NCBI GenBank assembly: GCA_964560425.1
Contig: CAZLLE010000033.1
Location: forward strand, 30,726 to 94,725
Origin: CAZLLE01 sp964560425
GTDB taxonomy: Bacteria > Campylobacterota > Campylobacteria > Campylobacterales > QNZT01
Direction: 5' to 3'
Length of the DNA: 64,000 nucleotides
Part shown: one piece after another, positions 52,627 to 62,607 of the stretch
Numbering within the stretch: the first letter of the stretch is position 1
Layout: each line of letters starts with the position of its first letter
Position numbers and translations under genes: made by a program
The notes under the pieces: generated by a model
What the model saw: the letters and a program-made list of their open reading frames with translations, nothing else
The model's database searches: none
What the model was told of the DNA's origin: nothing

Positions 52627-54952
52627 CCTCTATAGCACTACTACGATGATATCCATCAAAAAACTCATCCCAATACTCAGCACTCTCTCCCTTAGAGAAA
52701 TAGAACCCTTGTAAAAATTCTACTCCCAAATCAGCTAGAAAGATCATATTCTCCTTTTTCTCTACTCCTTCAGCAATGACACCAATATTAAAATTATCTG
52801 CCAACGATGATATAACTGAACATATATTTTTATTACTCTTATCAAATGGAGTATCTTCTACAAAAGATTTATCAATCTTTAGATAATCAATAGGATAATC
52901 TCTCAAATATCCGATAGAGGAATAACCTGTTCCAAAATCATCAATACATATTTGAATACCTAACTGATGAAATTTATTGAGAGCTTCTAATACTTGATCT
53001 TTATTGTTTATAATAATATTTTCTGTAATTTCAAGCTTTAGATTACTAGGCTCAAATTTGGTTTTAGTCAAAATTTCATCAATTCTTTGAACCAAGTCAC
53101 TATGCAAGAACTGTACAGGAGATAGATTTACAGAGAGATAAAAAGATTCATCATGAAGATCATTCCATTTTACAACTTGAATACATGACTCTTCCAAAAT
53201 ATTATATGTATAATCAGCGATCAAGCCTCTCTCTTCAGCTACAGATATAAAAATTTCAGGTGATACATGTCCCAACTCTTTATGATTCCAACGAGAAAGA
53301 ACCTCAAAACCTCTAATTATCTTATCACTTGAACTTAAAATTGGTTGATATACAAGTGTCAACTCTCTATTATCAATTGCCAACCTCAACTCTTGTTCAA
53401 TCTTATATCGGTATTTTACTCTCTCTACAATTTCACCATAATATAAAACAAAACAGTTACGACCACCCTCTTTTGCATCATACATAGCAGTATCTGCATA
53501 TTGCATCAGCTCTTGCATATTATTTGCATCTCTAGGATAGAGTGCAATACCTATACTAGCACCTATTCTTAGATGGTTATCTTCAATATCAAATACCCTA
53601 TTTACTGAGTTGATAATATCTTCTGCCTTCTCTACTGCTCGCTGTTCACAAATCTCTGAACTTTGAGAGGAGTGAAAGAAGAGAGCAAATTCATCTCCAC
53701 CAAGTCTTGCAAAAAAATCATTAGGTTCAAGCAACTCTTTGACTCTAGCTGTCATTTGAGAAAGAACCTGATCACCAATACCATGCCCCAAAGAGTCATT
53801 AATAGGTTTAAATCTATCTAAATCAAAATATAATAGAGCCACACTCTCATGCTCTTTGGTCTCTTCAATGGTACTAAGAAGTTTCTTTTGAAAAAAACTT
53901 CTATTTGCAATTTTTGTCAAGGTATCATAATGAGCCAAATTATATATACTCTCTTTTGTCTGATTTGGATCATTTTTATCAGAAAACATAACAAGATAGT
54001 GAGTTGTTTGATTGCTATAATTTTTTACAGCTGTAATATTTAGTATCTCTTCATAAGAGTGTCCATTTTTACGACTATTGACAACTTCACCCTCCCAATG
54101 TCCCCTATTTTGAATCTCACTCCATATCTTTTCAAAATATTGTTCATCTTTAATACCAGGTTTTAGATTAACAATATGTTGACTCACACTCTCATCTACA
54201 CTATAACCTGTAATATTACAAAAAGCCTCATTTACAGTAATTACCTGCAACTCTTCATCACAAACAGCAATACCCTCTGGGGCACTATCAAAAACAGACG
54301 AAGTAAGTGTTAGTTTGTAAGTATCCCTTTTGATCATATTTAGATGTCTCTCTCTAATCTCTTCAATCTCCTCTTCTCTCTCTTTGGCAACAAAAGAGTA
54401 ATAAAAAAGAAGTAATAAAGCTGTAAAAAAAAATATTAAAAAGACATTTTGTTTAATATTTTGTTGGGCAATCAAAAGAGGATCTATCTGAGTAATAACC
54501 TCTATAATGCCTATAGAGGTTGAGTCACCCTTTTTTGTAAAAAAATCTACTATAGCATATCTAAAGACCCATCTATCATCTATTAACTCTTTTTTTATAT
54601 AAAATTTATTTGGATTTTGACTTAAAAAAGAGATAGAATCTAATTCAAACTGATCAAACTCTTTACTCTCTTTATCTATGTTATCAAAAAATTTAATTTG
54701 AGATTTTTCATTTTTAAAAAGATATCTTTTTAACGCTTTGGAATCTTTTTTGAGATGTTCCTCTTTTAGAAAAGATTGAAATATACGCATATTCTCTATA
54801 AGCTTTTTTGAATTTAAAGAGGCACTATCATGCAAAGTTTTTTCAAAAACATTGGATATATAGATATAGCTCCCACTAATAGAGACTATAGATAAAAATA
54901 GAAGTGGTAATACTAAATTATTTTTCATATACTGTTCAATTTGTTTAATCAT
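52604..54952 (-). CDS. Membrane GGDEF-EAL protein with PAS domain
   Basis: 782 residues: membrane helices near 13-33 and 167-187 enclosing a periplasmic sensor segment, a PAS domain (about 215-330; EGIAVCDEELQVITVNEAFCNITGYS), GGDEF domain with RLGGDEFALF, and EAL domain. EAL catalytic parts are present: EVLSRW (EVL form), the IEITENIIINN Glu, IDDFGTGYSS and LKIDKSFVED. Both cyclase and phosphodiesterase activities are possible on paper. It is divergent from uppP. Confidence 0.92.
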   Translation of the reverse strand: MIKQIEQYMKNNLVLPLLFLSIVSISGSYIYISNVFEKTLHDSASLNSKKLIENMRIFQSFLKEEHLKKDSKALKRYLFKNEKSQIKFFDNIDKESKEFDQFELDSISFLSQNPNKFYIKKELIDDRWVFRYAIVDFFTKKGDSTSIGIIEVITQIDPLLIAQQNIKQNVFLIFFFTALLLLFYYSFVAKEREEEIEEIRERHLNMIKRDTYKLTLTSSVFDSAPEGIAVCDEELQVITVNEAFCNITGYSVDESVSQHIVNLKPGIKDEQYFEKIWSEIQNRGHWEGEVVNSRKNGHSYEEILNITAVKNYSNQTTHYLVMFSDKNDPNQTKESIYNLAHYDTLTKIANRSFFQKKLLSTIEETKEHESVALLYFDLDRFKPINDSLGHGIGDQVLSQMTARVKELLEPNDFFARLGGDEFALFFHSSQSSEICEQRAVEKAEDIINSVNRVFDIEDNHLRIGASIGIALYPRDANNMQELMQYADTAMYDAKEGGRNCFVLYYGEIVERVKYRYKIEQELRLAIDNRELTLVYQPILSSSDKIIRGFEVLSRWNHKELGHVSPEIFISVAEERGLIADYTYNILEESCIQVVKWNDLHDESFYLSVNLSPVQFLHSDLVQRIDEILTKTKFEPSNLKLEITENIIINNKDQVLEALNKFHQLGIQICIDDFGTGYSSIGYLRDYPIDYLKIDKSFVEDTPFDKSNKNICSVISSLADNFNIGVIAEGVEKKENMIFLADLGVEFLQGFYFSKGESAEYWDEFFDGYHRSSAIEVKEVCSS

Positions 54953-55133
54953 TCTTTATCTTATTAAGTAAATTTTCAAAATACATTCTTAGTAAGAAAA
55001 TATCCATCTTGTATAGATCGGTAAAAGCAATCTTTTTTTAAATATTTAATTTTATAAAAATAAACTTGATTATGACGATGTAAGAAGATATAATCAATTT
55101 TTCGTACAAATTTTCTTAAAGGAATATAAAAAA

Positions 55134-55901
55134 ATGGATTTTTTTCAAGCAATTATCCTTGGTATAGTCGAAGGATTTACAGAGTTTTTACCAATTTCAT
55201 CAACGGGACATCTTATTGTTGTTGCTGATTGGATGGGATTAGATGAAAATGCAGAAAATAAAGCATTTATGGTAATTATTCAACTCGCTGCTATTTTGGC
55301 AGTTGTATTTAATTATAAAGATAAGTTTTCACTCAAAAAAATTGATCTATGGATCAAAGTTATTATTGCATTTTTGCCACTTGCTATAGTTGGTTTTATT
55401 TTTAAAGATCTTATCAAAGAGGCATTTAATGCACAAGTTGTAGCCTATATGTTTATTATTGGTGGTATTATCTTTTTAATTTTAGAATATTTTTATAAAG
55501 AGAATGAACATACAATAGATGATGTAGGAAAAATTACCTACAAACAGGCTGGCTGGATCGGATTTGCTCAAATGTTTGCTTTAATCCCTGGAACTAGTCG
55601 TGCAGGATCAAGCATTGTAGGGGCATTGATTGTTGGATTATCAAGAAAGGCTAGTGCTGAATTTTCATTTTTACTAGCTATGCCCGTCATGATTGCTACA
55701 AGTGGATATGATATATTAAAACATCATGATCAATTCACAGGAGAGAGTGCTATAAGTCTTGGTATTGGATTTATTGTTGCTTTTATTGTTGCCTATTTTA
55801 CTATGAAATTTTTTATTAAATTTTTAGAAAAATTTACTTTTGTAACTTTTGGTATATATCGAATCATATTTGGTATTTTACTACTTGCATTTTACCTATA
55901 A
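55134..55901 (+). CDS. uppP: Undecaprenyl-diphosphatase
   Basis: Recycles the lipid carrier of peptidoglycan and glycan synthesis. 255 residues, polytopic. The two BacA signatures are EGFTEFLPISSTGHL at 14-28 and PGTSRAGSSI near 155-164. AAAGGA ribosome site. Confidence 0.96.
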   Translation: MDFFQAIILGIVEGFTEFLPISSTGHLIVVADWMGLDENAENKAFMVIIQLAAILAVVFNYKDKFSLKKIDLWIKVIIAFLPLAIVGFIFKDLIKEAFNAQVVAYMFIIGGIIFLILEYFYKENEHTIDDVGKITYKQAGWIGFAQMFALIPGTSRAGSSIVGALIVGLSRKASAEFSFLLAMPVMIATSGYDILKHHDQFTGESAISLGIGFIVAFIVAYFTMKFFIKFLEKFTFVTFGIYRIIFGILLLAFYL

Positions 55902-55913
55902 GAGGATCATATT

Positions 55914-56510
55914 ATGTTAGAAAATATTGTTGATTTTGTCTTAAATACAGTTGAAGCTTGGGGATATGCAGGTATATTTGCCATGATGTTTTTGGAGAGT
56001 ACATTTTTTCCTTTTCCTAGTGAAGTTGCAATGGTTCCTGCTGGATATTTAGCATATCAAGGAAAGATGAATATATTTTTGGCAATAACTGCTGGAGCAT
56101 TTGGATCTTTATTTGGAGCATTACTTAATTATTATTTAGCATCTACATTTGGTAGAAAATTTCTTCTAAAATATGGAAAATATTTCTTTATTAAAGAGGA
56201 GACTATCTCAAAAATGGAAGAATTTTTCAAGTCCCATGGACATATCTCTACTTTTACAGGAAGATTGATTCCAGGGATTAGACAATATATATCACTTCCT
56301 GCTGGATTATCAAAAATGGATATAAAAGAGTTTGCTATTTATACTCTTTTGGGTGCTGGAATATGGGTAATAATATTGGCACTAATTGGATATTTTGTAG
56401 GAGCAAATGAGGAGCTAATTCACCAATATATCAAACAGATAACAGTTGCAATTCTTATGATATTAGCTATCTTTGTTTTTTGGTATGTTAAAAGAGGGAA
56501 AAAAGTATAA
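55914..56510 (+). CDS. DedA family membrane protein
   Basis: 198 residues with the family landmarks FLESTFFPFPSEVAMVPAGYLA near 25-46 and GRLIPGIRQYISLPAGLSKM near 120. DedA proteins are flippase-like carriers for lipid phosphates such as undecaprenyl phosphate in several bacteria. Being 13 bases after uppP suggests a joint role in lipid-carrier recycling. Confidence 0.9.
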   Translation: MLENIVDFVLNTVEAWGYAGIFAMMFLESTFFPFPSEVAMVPAGYLAYQGKMNIFLAITAGAFGSLFGALLNYYLASTFGRKFLLKYGKYFFIKEETISKMEEFFKSHGHISTFTGRLIPGIRQYISLPAGLSKMDIKEFAIYTLLGAGIWVIILALIGYFVGANEELIHQYIKQITVAILMILAIFVFWYVKRGKKV

Positions 56511-56532
56511 TATGTTTTAAAAAGGAGATGAT

Positions 56533-57366
56533 TTGTTAAAATCTTTTATTGTATTGCTTTGTGGTTTCACATTTATATTTGCAAAAGAGAGTGTTGTTGT
56601 ATCTATAGCTCCACAGAAATTTTTTGTTCAAAAAGTCGCAGGAGATGCAGTAGATGTGACAATTTTGGTACCTACAGGTTCATCTCCTGCCACATACGCA
56701 CCAAAACCAAAACAGCTACAAATATTAAAAAAGAGCAAATTATACTTCACAATTGGTGTCGCTTTTGAACAACATTGGCTAAAAAGGTTTCAAAGTATCA
56801 ACTCTAATCTAAAAATTATTGATACAACAAAGGGCATTCAAAAGATAACAATGAATCATGACCAGCACAGAGATCATCATGAGGGTTTAGATCCTCATGT
56901 ATGGTTGAGTCCAAAACTTGTAAAGTTACAAGTAGAAAATATTACAAAAGCATTAATGTCTCTTGATCCAAAAAATAAAATCAAATATATTAGTAACCGT
57001 GATAAATTTCTAGATGAGATAGATGAATTAGATATTCAGATATCAAAAACACTCTCTACTCTCAAAAAGAGAGAATTTATCGTCTTTCACCCCTCCTTTG
57101 GATATTTTGCAAAAGATTATAATCTTACACAAATTGCAATAGAAAAAGAGGGAAAAGAGCCAAGTCTAAAATATATTAAAAAAGTGATCGACTATGCTTC
57201 AAAACACCATATTCAAACTATCTTTGTAGCACCACAATTTTCACAAAAAAGTGCCTCCTATATAGCCTCACAAGTTGATGCAAATATCAAAATTATTGAT
57301 CCTCTAGCTGAAAACTGGAGCAAAAATATAGTTGAGATCACAAAAAGTTTTAAAAGTGCAAATTAA
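56533..57366 (+). CDS. znuA: Zinc ABC transporter substrate-binding protein
   Basis: 277 residues with signal peptide (KSFIVLLCGFTFIFAKES) and a ZnuA/TroA-type fold. A His-rich loop (MNHDQHRDHHEGLDPHVWLSP) near 112-130 is the zinc-gathering loop of ZnuA. TTG start at 56533, eight bases after AAGGAG. It overlaps znuC. Confidence 0.9.
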   Translation: MLKSFIVLLCGFTFIFAKESVVVSIAPQKFFVQKVAGDAVDVTILVPTGSSPATYAPKPKQLQILKKSKLYFTIGVAFEQHWLKRFQSINSNLKIIDTTKGIQKITMNHDQHRDHHEGLDPHVWLSPKLVKLQVENITKALMSLDPKNKIKYISNRDKFLDEIDELDIQISKTLSTLKKREFIVFHPSFGYFAKDYNLTQIAIEKEGKEPSLKYIKKVIDYASKHHIQTIFVAPQFSQKSASYIASQVDANIKIIDPLAENWSKNIVEITKSFKSAN

Positions 57367-58072
57367 AATTGAGAGTGTTAACTTCAAATATGGAAATAGC
57401 CTTGTATTAGAAGATATCAACTTAGAGATAGATAGAGGTGAATATGTCGCCATAATTGGACCAAATGGAGGAGGAAAAACTACATTTGTAAAGCTACTTT
57501 TGGGCATTTTATCACCCTCCTCTGGAACAATTAAAATTTTTGAAAAATCTACAAAAGAGGCAAGAGATAAGATAGGCTATCTACCACAACATATAAACTT
57601 CAACATGGATATGCCAATTCGTGTACTTGATATTGTTCTTCAAGGAAGATTAAGCCCTCATAAACTTTTTTACTCAAAAGAGGATTATATTATAGCCAAC
57701 CAGCAGCTAGAGACTATGCATCTTTCACACCTAAAAGAGAGAAAAATAAAAGATTTATCAGGTGGTCAAAGACAGAGAGTTCTTTTGGCTAGAGCATTAA
57801 CAAAAGAGCCCGAAATATTGATTTTGGATGAACCTACTGCATCTATAGATTTGGAGGGTCAAAAAGAGATTTACAAACTATTAGATGAACTCCCTCTTAC
57901 AAAGCTTATTATCAGTCATGATATCAATATTCTATTTGAAAATATAACAAAAGTTGCACACATCAATAAAAAACTATTTTTACACACCGATATAAAACAT
58001 AATATATTAAGAGAAGATGGACATTTTTGTGAAATGGAACTTTTGGAGACATTAAGGAGAGATGGTGTTTGA
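57356..58072 (+). CDS. znuC: Zinc ABC transporter ATP-binding protein
   Basis: 238 residues from GTG 57356 (VQIKIESVNFKYGN); an earlier in-frame TTG would lie deep inside znuA. Walker A GPNGGGKTT near 35-43, signature LSGGQRQRVLLARAL near 133, Walker B EILILDEPTASID near 155. It powers import through ZnuB. Confidence 0.93.
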   Translation: MQIKIESVNFKYGNSLVLEDINLEIDRGEYVAIIGPNGGGKTTFVKLLLGILSPSSGTIKIFEKSTKEARDKIGYLPQHINFNMDMPIRVLDIVLQGRLSPHKLFYSKEDYIIANQQLETMHLSHLKERKIKDLSGGQRQRVLLARALTKEPEILILDEPTASIDLEGQKEIYKLLDELPLTKLIISHDINILFENITKVAHINKKLFLHTDIKHNILREDGHFCEMELLETLRRDGV

Positions 58073-58850
58073 GTTACTATTAAATCCAATTATAGCTTCA
58101 CTACTTCTCTCTATATCTATAGGTATTATAGGTACACTTATGCTTATCAATAAATCTCACTTTATTGCCGCTAGCATTGCTCATGGAAGTTATGGAGGTA
58201 TTGGAATTGCAATATATTTTGGTTTCTCTATTTTACTCTCAACTACACTTTTTGCTCTTTTTTTGGCAATTATTCTAGCTATTATTACATATCATAATAA
58301 AGAGAGAAGTGATACGCTTATTGGTGTTATTTGGGCTGTTGGCATGAGTATTGGTATAATTTTAAGTGATCTTACCCCCGGATATCATGTTGATCTTATG
58401 AGCTTTCTATTTGGTGATATATTAATGGTTCCTAAAGATGATCTATACTTTATGCTAGGAGTAGATTTTCTTTTAATAATATCTGTCACACTCCTATATC
58501 ATCGCTTTTTGGCACTATTTTATGATAGAGAGTTTGCGGAGTTAGCAGGACTTAGAGTAAAACTTATACATACCTTTTTACTAATACTCATGGCTCTTAC
58601 AGTTGTTATGAGTATTAGATCTGTTGGTCTTATTTTGGTAATTGCTCTTTTTACTATTCCACCTTTTGTTGCCGAAAAGTTTACAGATAAGTTATATATG
58701 ACGATGTTACTCTCAGCACTTTTAGCATTTGTATTTTGTCTTATTGGGCTTTTCTTATCTTATGAGCTTGATATCTCTGCAACTCCTGCTATTATTTTGA
58801 GTGCAAGTGTTGCATTTTTTGCAACAATAATTATCAAACGAGGAGTATAA
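58062..58850 (+). CDS. znuB: Zinc ABC transporter permease
   Basis: 262 residues, polytopic ABC-3 family permease, beginning MVFELLLNPIIASLLLSISIG, with SIAHGSYGGIGIAIYFG near 40 and the EAA-like cytoplasmic segment ELAGLRVKLIHTFLL near 165. AAGGAG ribosome site; starts 11 bases inside znuC. Confidence 0.92.
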   Translation: MVFELLLNPIIASLLLSISIGIIGTLMLINKSHFIAASIAHGSYGGIGIAIYFGFSILLSTTLFALFLAIILAIITYHNKERSDTLIGVIWAVGMSIGIILSDLTPGYHVDLMSFLFGDILMVPKDDLYFMLGVDFLLIISVTLLYHRFLALFYDREFAELAGLRVKLIHTFLLILMALTVVMSIRSVGLILVIALFTIPPFVAEKFTDKLYMTMLLSALLAFVFCLIGLFLSYELDISATPAIILSASVAFFATIIIKRGV

Positions 58851-58854
58851 TCTC

Positions 58855-60225
58855 ATGACACATATTAGATCATTTTGGGATAGTTATAAACTAATTATTA
58901 TTGCTGTGCTTATTGGTATATCTTTTTATCTACTAGCTTTGACATCATTTAGTAGTGTGCAATCAAAACTTATAGGAGTTATTGCATTTTTAGTAACCCT
59001 CTGGACAAATAATGGACTACATATGGGTATTGTCTCTCTTTTGCCTATTATACTATTTCCTATTTTTGGATTGGTAGAGTCCAAAGATGTAGTAAGTAAC
59101 TACTCAAAAACCACAATATTTTTGTTTATTGGAGGATTTTTAATTGCAATTGCCACAGAAAAATCTGAACTTCATAAAAGATTAGCCACTTTTTTACTCT
59201 CAATTTTTCCAAATACACCAAGAGGCGTGCTTTTATCACTCATGATAACAGCAGGACTACTAAGTTCTATATTATCAGATACAACAACGGCTCTATTAAT
59301 TATCCCAATTGCTGGATTTTTAACAACCAATGCTGATTTCAAATTTCGACTTCTTTTGGGTGTCGCTTATGCCTCTTTAATTGGAGGAATTATCACCCCT
59401 GTAGGCACACCACCTAATCTTATTTTGGCAGATTTTTTGGAGACAAATAGTATAGAGAGTATCCCCTTTGCAACATGGACAGCAATGATGCTTCCTTTGG
59501 CAATTATTATGATGGTTGCCGCTTCAGAGATACTGCTTTATGGATTTAAAAAAGAGAATTTTAAATTAGTCAAGATTGATATGAGTAAACAACCACTTAC
59601 AAGTGATCAAACAAAACTAATCTGGATAATTTCAGCATTAGCACTTATTTTAGCCACAAATCCTATACTAAAACACTTTTTTGGATTTGTAATTAATGAA
59701 AAACTGACACTTTTAGCATTTGGACTATTTCTATTTTTACCAAAAGTTGATCTTTTGGAGTGGAAAGAGGATTTTGCAAAGATACCATTTGCTATTGTTT
59801 TTCTATTTGGAGCAGGTTTCTCTATTGCTATGGCATTTCAAAAGACAGATTTAGCCACAGAGATAGCCAATATCTTAGTAAGCTTCAACTATCTACCACC
59901 AATTGTACTTATGCTTATTATTGGAAGTGGTGTTGTATTTGCTACAGAACTTACAAGTAATACTGCACTTACATCTATCATGATTCCTATCATATATCCA
60001 TTTGCTACACAAAGTGGACTTGATCCAACACTATTTATGCTTATAGTAGCAATATCTGCAAGTTATGCCTTCATGTTGCCAATTGCAACAGCACCAAATG
60101 CAATAGCCATGTCAACAGGACATGTCAAAACAACACAGATGATAAAAAGGGGATTTTTCCTAAATATTTTTGGGATAATAGTTACATTTACAGTGGCACT
60201 AACTTATTGGAGATTATTTATTTGA
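58855..60225 (+). CDS. SLC13/DASS family anion:sodium symporter
   Basis: 456 residues with about a dozen membrane segments. Two SNT-type motifs mark the family: SDTTTALLIIPI near 139 and TSNTALTSIMIP near 370, with TPVGTPPNLIL near 180 and ATAPNAIAMSTGH near 418. It should import a divalent anion (dicarboxylate, sulfate or similar) with sodium. The start is 5 bases after znuB, so it may be cotranscribed, but a zinc link is not evident. Confidence 0.88.
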   Translation: MTHIRSFWDSYKLIIIAVLIGISFYLLALTSFSSVQSKLIGVIAFLVTLWTNNGLHMGIVSLLPIILFPIFGLVESKDVVSNYSKTTIFLFIGGFLIAIATEKSELHKRLATFLLSIFPNTPRGVLLSLMITAGLLSSILSDTTTALLIIPIAGFLTTNADFKFRLLLGVAYASLIGGIITPVGTPPNLILADFLETNSIESIPFATWTAMMLPLAIIMMVAASEILLYGFKKENFKLVKIDMSKQPLTSDQTKLIWIISALALILATNPILKHFFGFVINEKLTLLAFGLFLFLPKVDLLEWKEDFAKIPFAIVFLFGAGFSIAMAFQKTDLATEIANILVSFNYLPPIVLMLIIGSGVVFATELTSNTALTSIMIPIIYPFATQSGLDPTLFMLIVAISASYAFMLPIATAPNAIAMSTGHVKTTQMIKRGFFLNIFGIIVTFTVALTYWRLFI

Positions 60226-60285
60226 AATACCAAACTACAGTAGTTCCTACCGCAATTTAATTTTCTTTAATAGAATTTTAATCAA

Positions 60286-60313
60286 AATATCACTCTTTTT
60301 CAAGAGTGATATT
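60286..60313 (-). terminator. Terminator of the porin gene
   Basis: 12-bp perfect stem 60286-60297 / 60302-60313 around TTTC, followed on the minus strand by TTTTG. It can also stop the convergent symporter transcript. Confidence 0.75.
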
Positions 60314-60320
60314 ATAAGTA

Positions 60321-61505
60321 TTAGAAGTTATAAACTAAATAAGCTTGAACACCATTTGAAGCATCACTTCCATCATCCATATCAGTATTATAATACACCA
60401 AAGTAGCATCAAGGTTACCTATTGATTTTGTTGCAGAGAGTACTACTTCACTCATATCAGGATTAGCATCCAAACCATGATCTGCATTTGCATAATAGAT
60501 ACCAAAATCAGCAATATTTGCCAAATTGTAAGTTGCAGTTACATTAAAGGATTCTGTATCTTGAGCACTTACTTGACCATAAGTCCACCAAGCTTCTGTA
60601 TATAATGGAGATTGACTTCCACCAAGGTTTGCAAATCCTAAAGCAGCAGATGTACCAGTCATATCATCCACACTTGAAAAAGCAACAGAGACTCCTAAAT
60701 CACCAAATGTATAACCTACTTTAACAGCAAATGCATTACCATCAGAATCATCTGATCCATCTAACATACCAAATTGCCCACCAAGAGAGAAACCTGCATA
60801 CTCTGTTTCAGCTTGTACCCATGCAACATTAGCAACACTTGGAGCTGCATAATACCAAGCTTGTGCAGAAACTGTTGGAATTGCTGTAGTTATAGCACCA
60901 ACAGCATAAGCACCTTCATTAGTAAGAAATGATTGATACCCATCACCAATATTTCCAGCTCTTACCGTACTAGCCCCAGCAATATTACTTCTTCCAATCC
61001 ATCCAGCAACAAATGTTGTATCAACAATATCTGTATTCACAGCGACAGCAGCATCATAAGTATTTTCTGCAATATTCCATTTTTCAGTAAAAACCATTGG
61101 CGTATCAAGTGATTGACGACCTACAACCATAGTAGTATTTGAGATATCATCTAATGGTCTAAAAGATATATTTAATGTATCAATCCAAACAGCATCATTA
61201 AGTCCATCCATATACTCAATCCAAGTACCACCTACTAGAGTATTTTCCAATCCCATAGTAGAAACACCCGTAATACCAAAATTTAATTTTGTACAGTCAC
61301 ATTTACCCAAAGAGGCTACACCATTAATATTTGCAGCTACATTTCCAATAGAGGCTGCTTTATTAAATAGATCAAGATCCCCACTAGCATCATTTGTATC
61401 ATAAAAAAGTTTGGCACTACCACCAACACTTTCCAACTTAATATCAGCATATGACGCGGTTGCCATTACGGCAATTACTGCCAAACTTAAACTAAACTTT
61501 TTCAT
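60321..61505 (-). CDS. Outer-membrane porin
   Basis: 394 residues with signal peptide (MKKFSLSLAVIAVMATASYA), many amphipathic beta strands and the final YLVYNF typical of barrel porins. Similar to the large porins of Campylobacterota. Unusual is a Cys-x-Cys pair (C69, C71 in GKCDCTK) in a class that usually has few cysteines. Strong AAGGAGA ribosome site. Substrate unknown. Confidence 0.85.
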   Translation of the reverse strand: MKKFSLSLAVIAVMATASYADIKLESVGGSAKLFYDTNDASGDLDLFNKAASIGNVAANINGVASLGKCDCTKLNFGITGVSTMGLENTLVGGTWIEYMDGLNDAVWIDTLNISFRPLDDISNTTMVVGRQSLDTPMVFTEKWNIAENTYDAAVAVNTDIVDTTFVAGWIGRSNIAGASTVRAGNIGDGYQSFLTNEGAYAVGAITTAIPTVSAQAWYYAAPSVANVAWVQAETEYAGFSLGGQFGMLDGSDDSDGNAFAVKVGYTFGDLGVSVAFSSVDDMTGTSAALGFANLGGSQSPLYTEAWWTYGQVSAQDTESFNVTATYNLANIADFGIYYANADHGLDANPDMSEVVLSATKSIGNLDATLVYYNTDMDDGSDASNGVQAYLVYNF

Positions 61506-61525
61506 TCTATCTCCTTAAAAGTTTA

Positions 61526-62566
61526 TTAAGCTTGGATTTTATCATAACTTTTTTTTATAAAGTTAAAAAAAGTGATTAATTTTTCATCATGTTCTCTATT
61601 TTGAGTGAAAAAGAACCACTCTTTGAGAAAAAATCTATTATTCAAAATATAGGTTACTCGAACATGATAATAACTACTACTATTTAACTTTTCTATAGGA
61701 TAAATAGCAAATTCTCCCTTTTTGAATAGTTGGTTTACATCAGTCATTTTATCTATAAAGATACTATTTACTCGATTATTTTGAGCATCAAAAAGTTCAA
61801 AACTTTTAATCTTTATATTATTAGCATAATAATCATTGAATTGTATACTAATAGGAAATCCCTTCACATCATGATAGGGTAAAGGATCTGGATCCTCCTG
61901 AAAAAATGAGGTAGGAACATCTTTTTGATTAGCGTATGGATATACCACTACTTTAGGATTACTGATCTTTTTCCAATTAATAGCAGAGATAAACTCTTGA
62001 TATGGAAGTTGTAAATTTTTCCTCAAAACACACCCATTTTTTCGCTCTAAACAGAGTTTACTCAATTGACTATTTCCCATATTATATACAAAAGCATTTT
62101 GTCTCATATTTGATTTATCAAATACCACACCAATACCAATTTCACTGATAGAAAAATCTAAAAAAGCAAACCTATGATATATAGCTGAAAACAGTCCATC
62201 AATAGACTCTTTATAACTTTTTGCATTGCTAGATATATTCTCAATAATTTGAGTTGATTTATATCCAACATGATAAATTCGATCTATTGGTCTCTCTCCC
62301 GTAAAATAGGACAATGATCTATCTTGTATATGACCAAAAACCCTATTTTTAACTAAATAATTTGCATGATTTAGAGATGCTTCATCTAAATAATCATTTT
62401 GAAACAAAAAATTTAATCCAGCAAATGTTCTTAAGTGATTAAGATAATAAAAAGCCTCCCTATGTTGCTTTAAAGAGTTGATTGTAATAACAGTTGAAGA
62501 GGATAAAATATTAACAGAAGTAAAAAGAATAGTAGTAGCAAAAAGAGTAATAATGATATTTTTCAT
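61526..62566 (-). CDS. Exported CAP-domain (SCP/PR1-like) protein
   Basis: 346 residues: signal peptide (KNIIITLFATTILFTSVNIL), then a CAP domain of about 35-170 with LNHLRTFAGLNFL, EASLNHANYLV (metal-type His), GHIQD and IIENIS, and a final strand IGIGVVFD. A C-terminal beta domain of about 220-330 follows (YANQKDVPTSFF...). Bacterial CAP proteins are secreted or surface proteins of varied, mostly unknown role. AGGAGA ribosome site. It ends 20 bases before the porin gene start. Confidence 0.8.
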   Translation of the reverse strand: MKNIIITLFATTILFTSVNILSSSTVITINSLKQHREAFYYLNHLRTFAGLNFLFQNDYLDEASLNHANYLVKNRVFGHIQDRSLSYFTGERPIDRIYHVGYKSTQIIENISSNAKSYKESIDGLFSAIYHRFAFLDFSISEIGIGVVFDKSNMRQNAFVYNMGNSQLSKLCLERKNGCVLRKNLQLPYQEFISAINWKKISNPKVVVYPYANQKDVPTSFFQEDPDPLPYHDVKGFPISIQFNDYYANNIKIKSFELFDAQNNRVNSIFIDKMTDVNQLFKKGEFAIYPIEKLNSSSYYHVRVTYILNNRFFLKEWFFFTQNREHDEKLITFFNFIKKSYDKIQA

Positions 62567-62607
62567 GGAATCTCCTCATTCCAAATATCGTCATATTACT
62601 ACTATTA

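Noticed and set aside
54953..55133. tRNA or small RNA between the GGDEF-EAL gene and uppP
   Set aside because: No cloverleaf or stable stem; AT-rich promoter region only.
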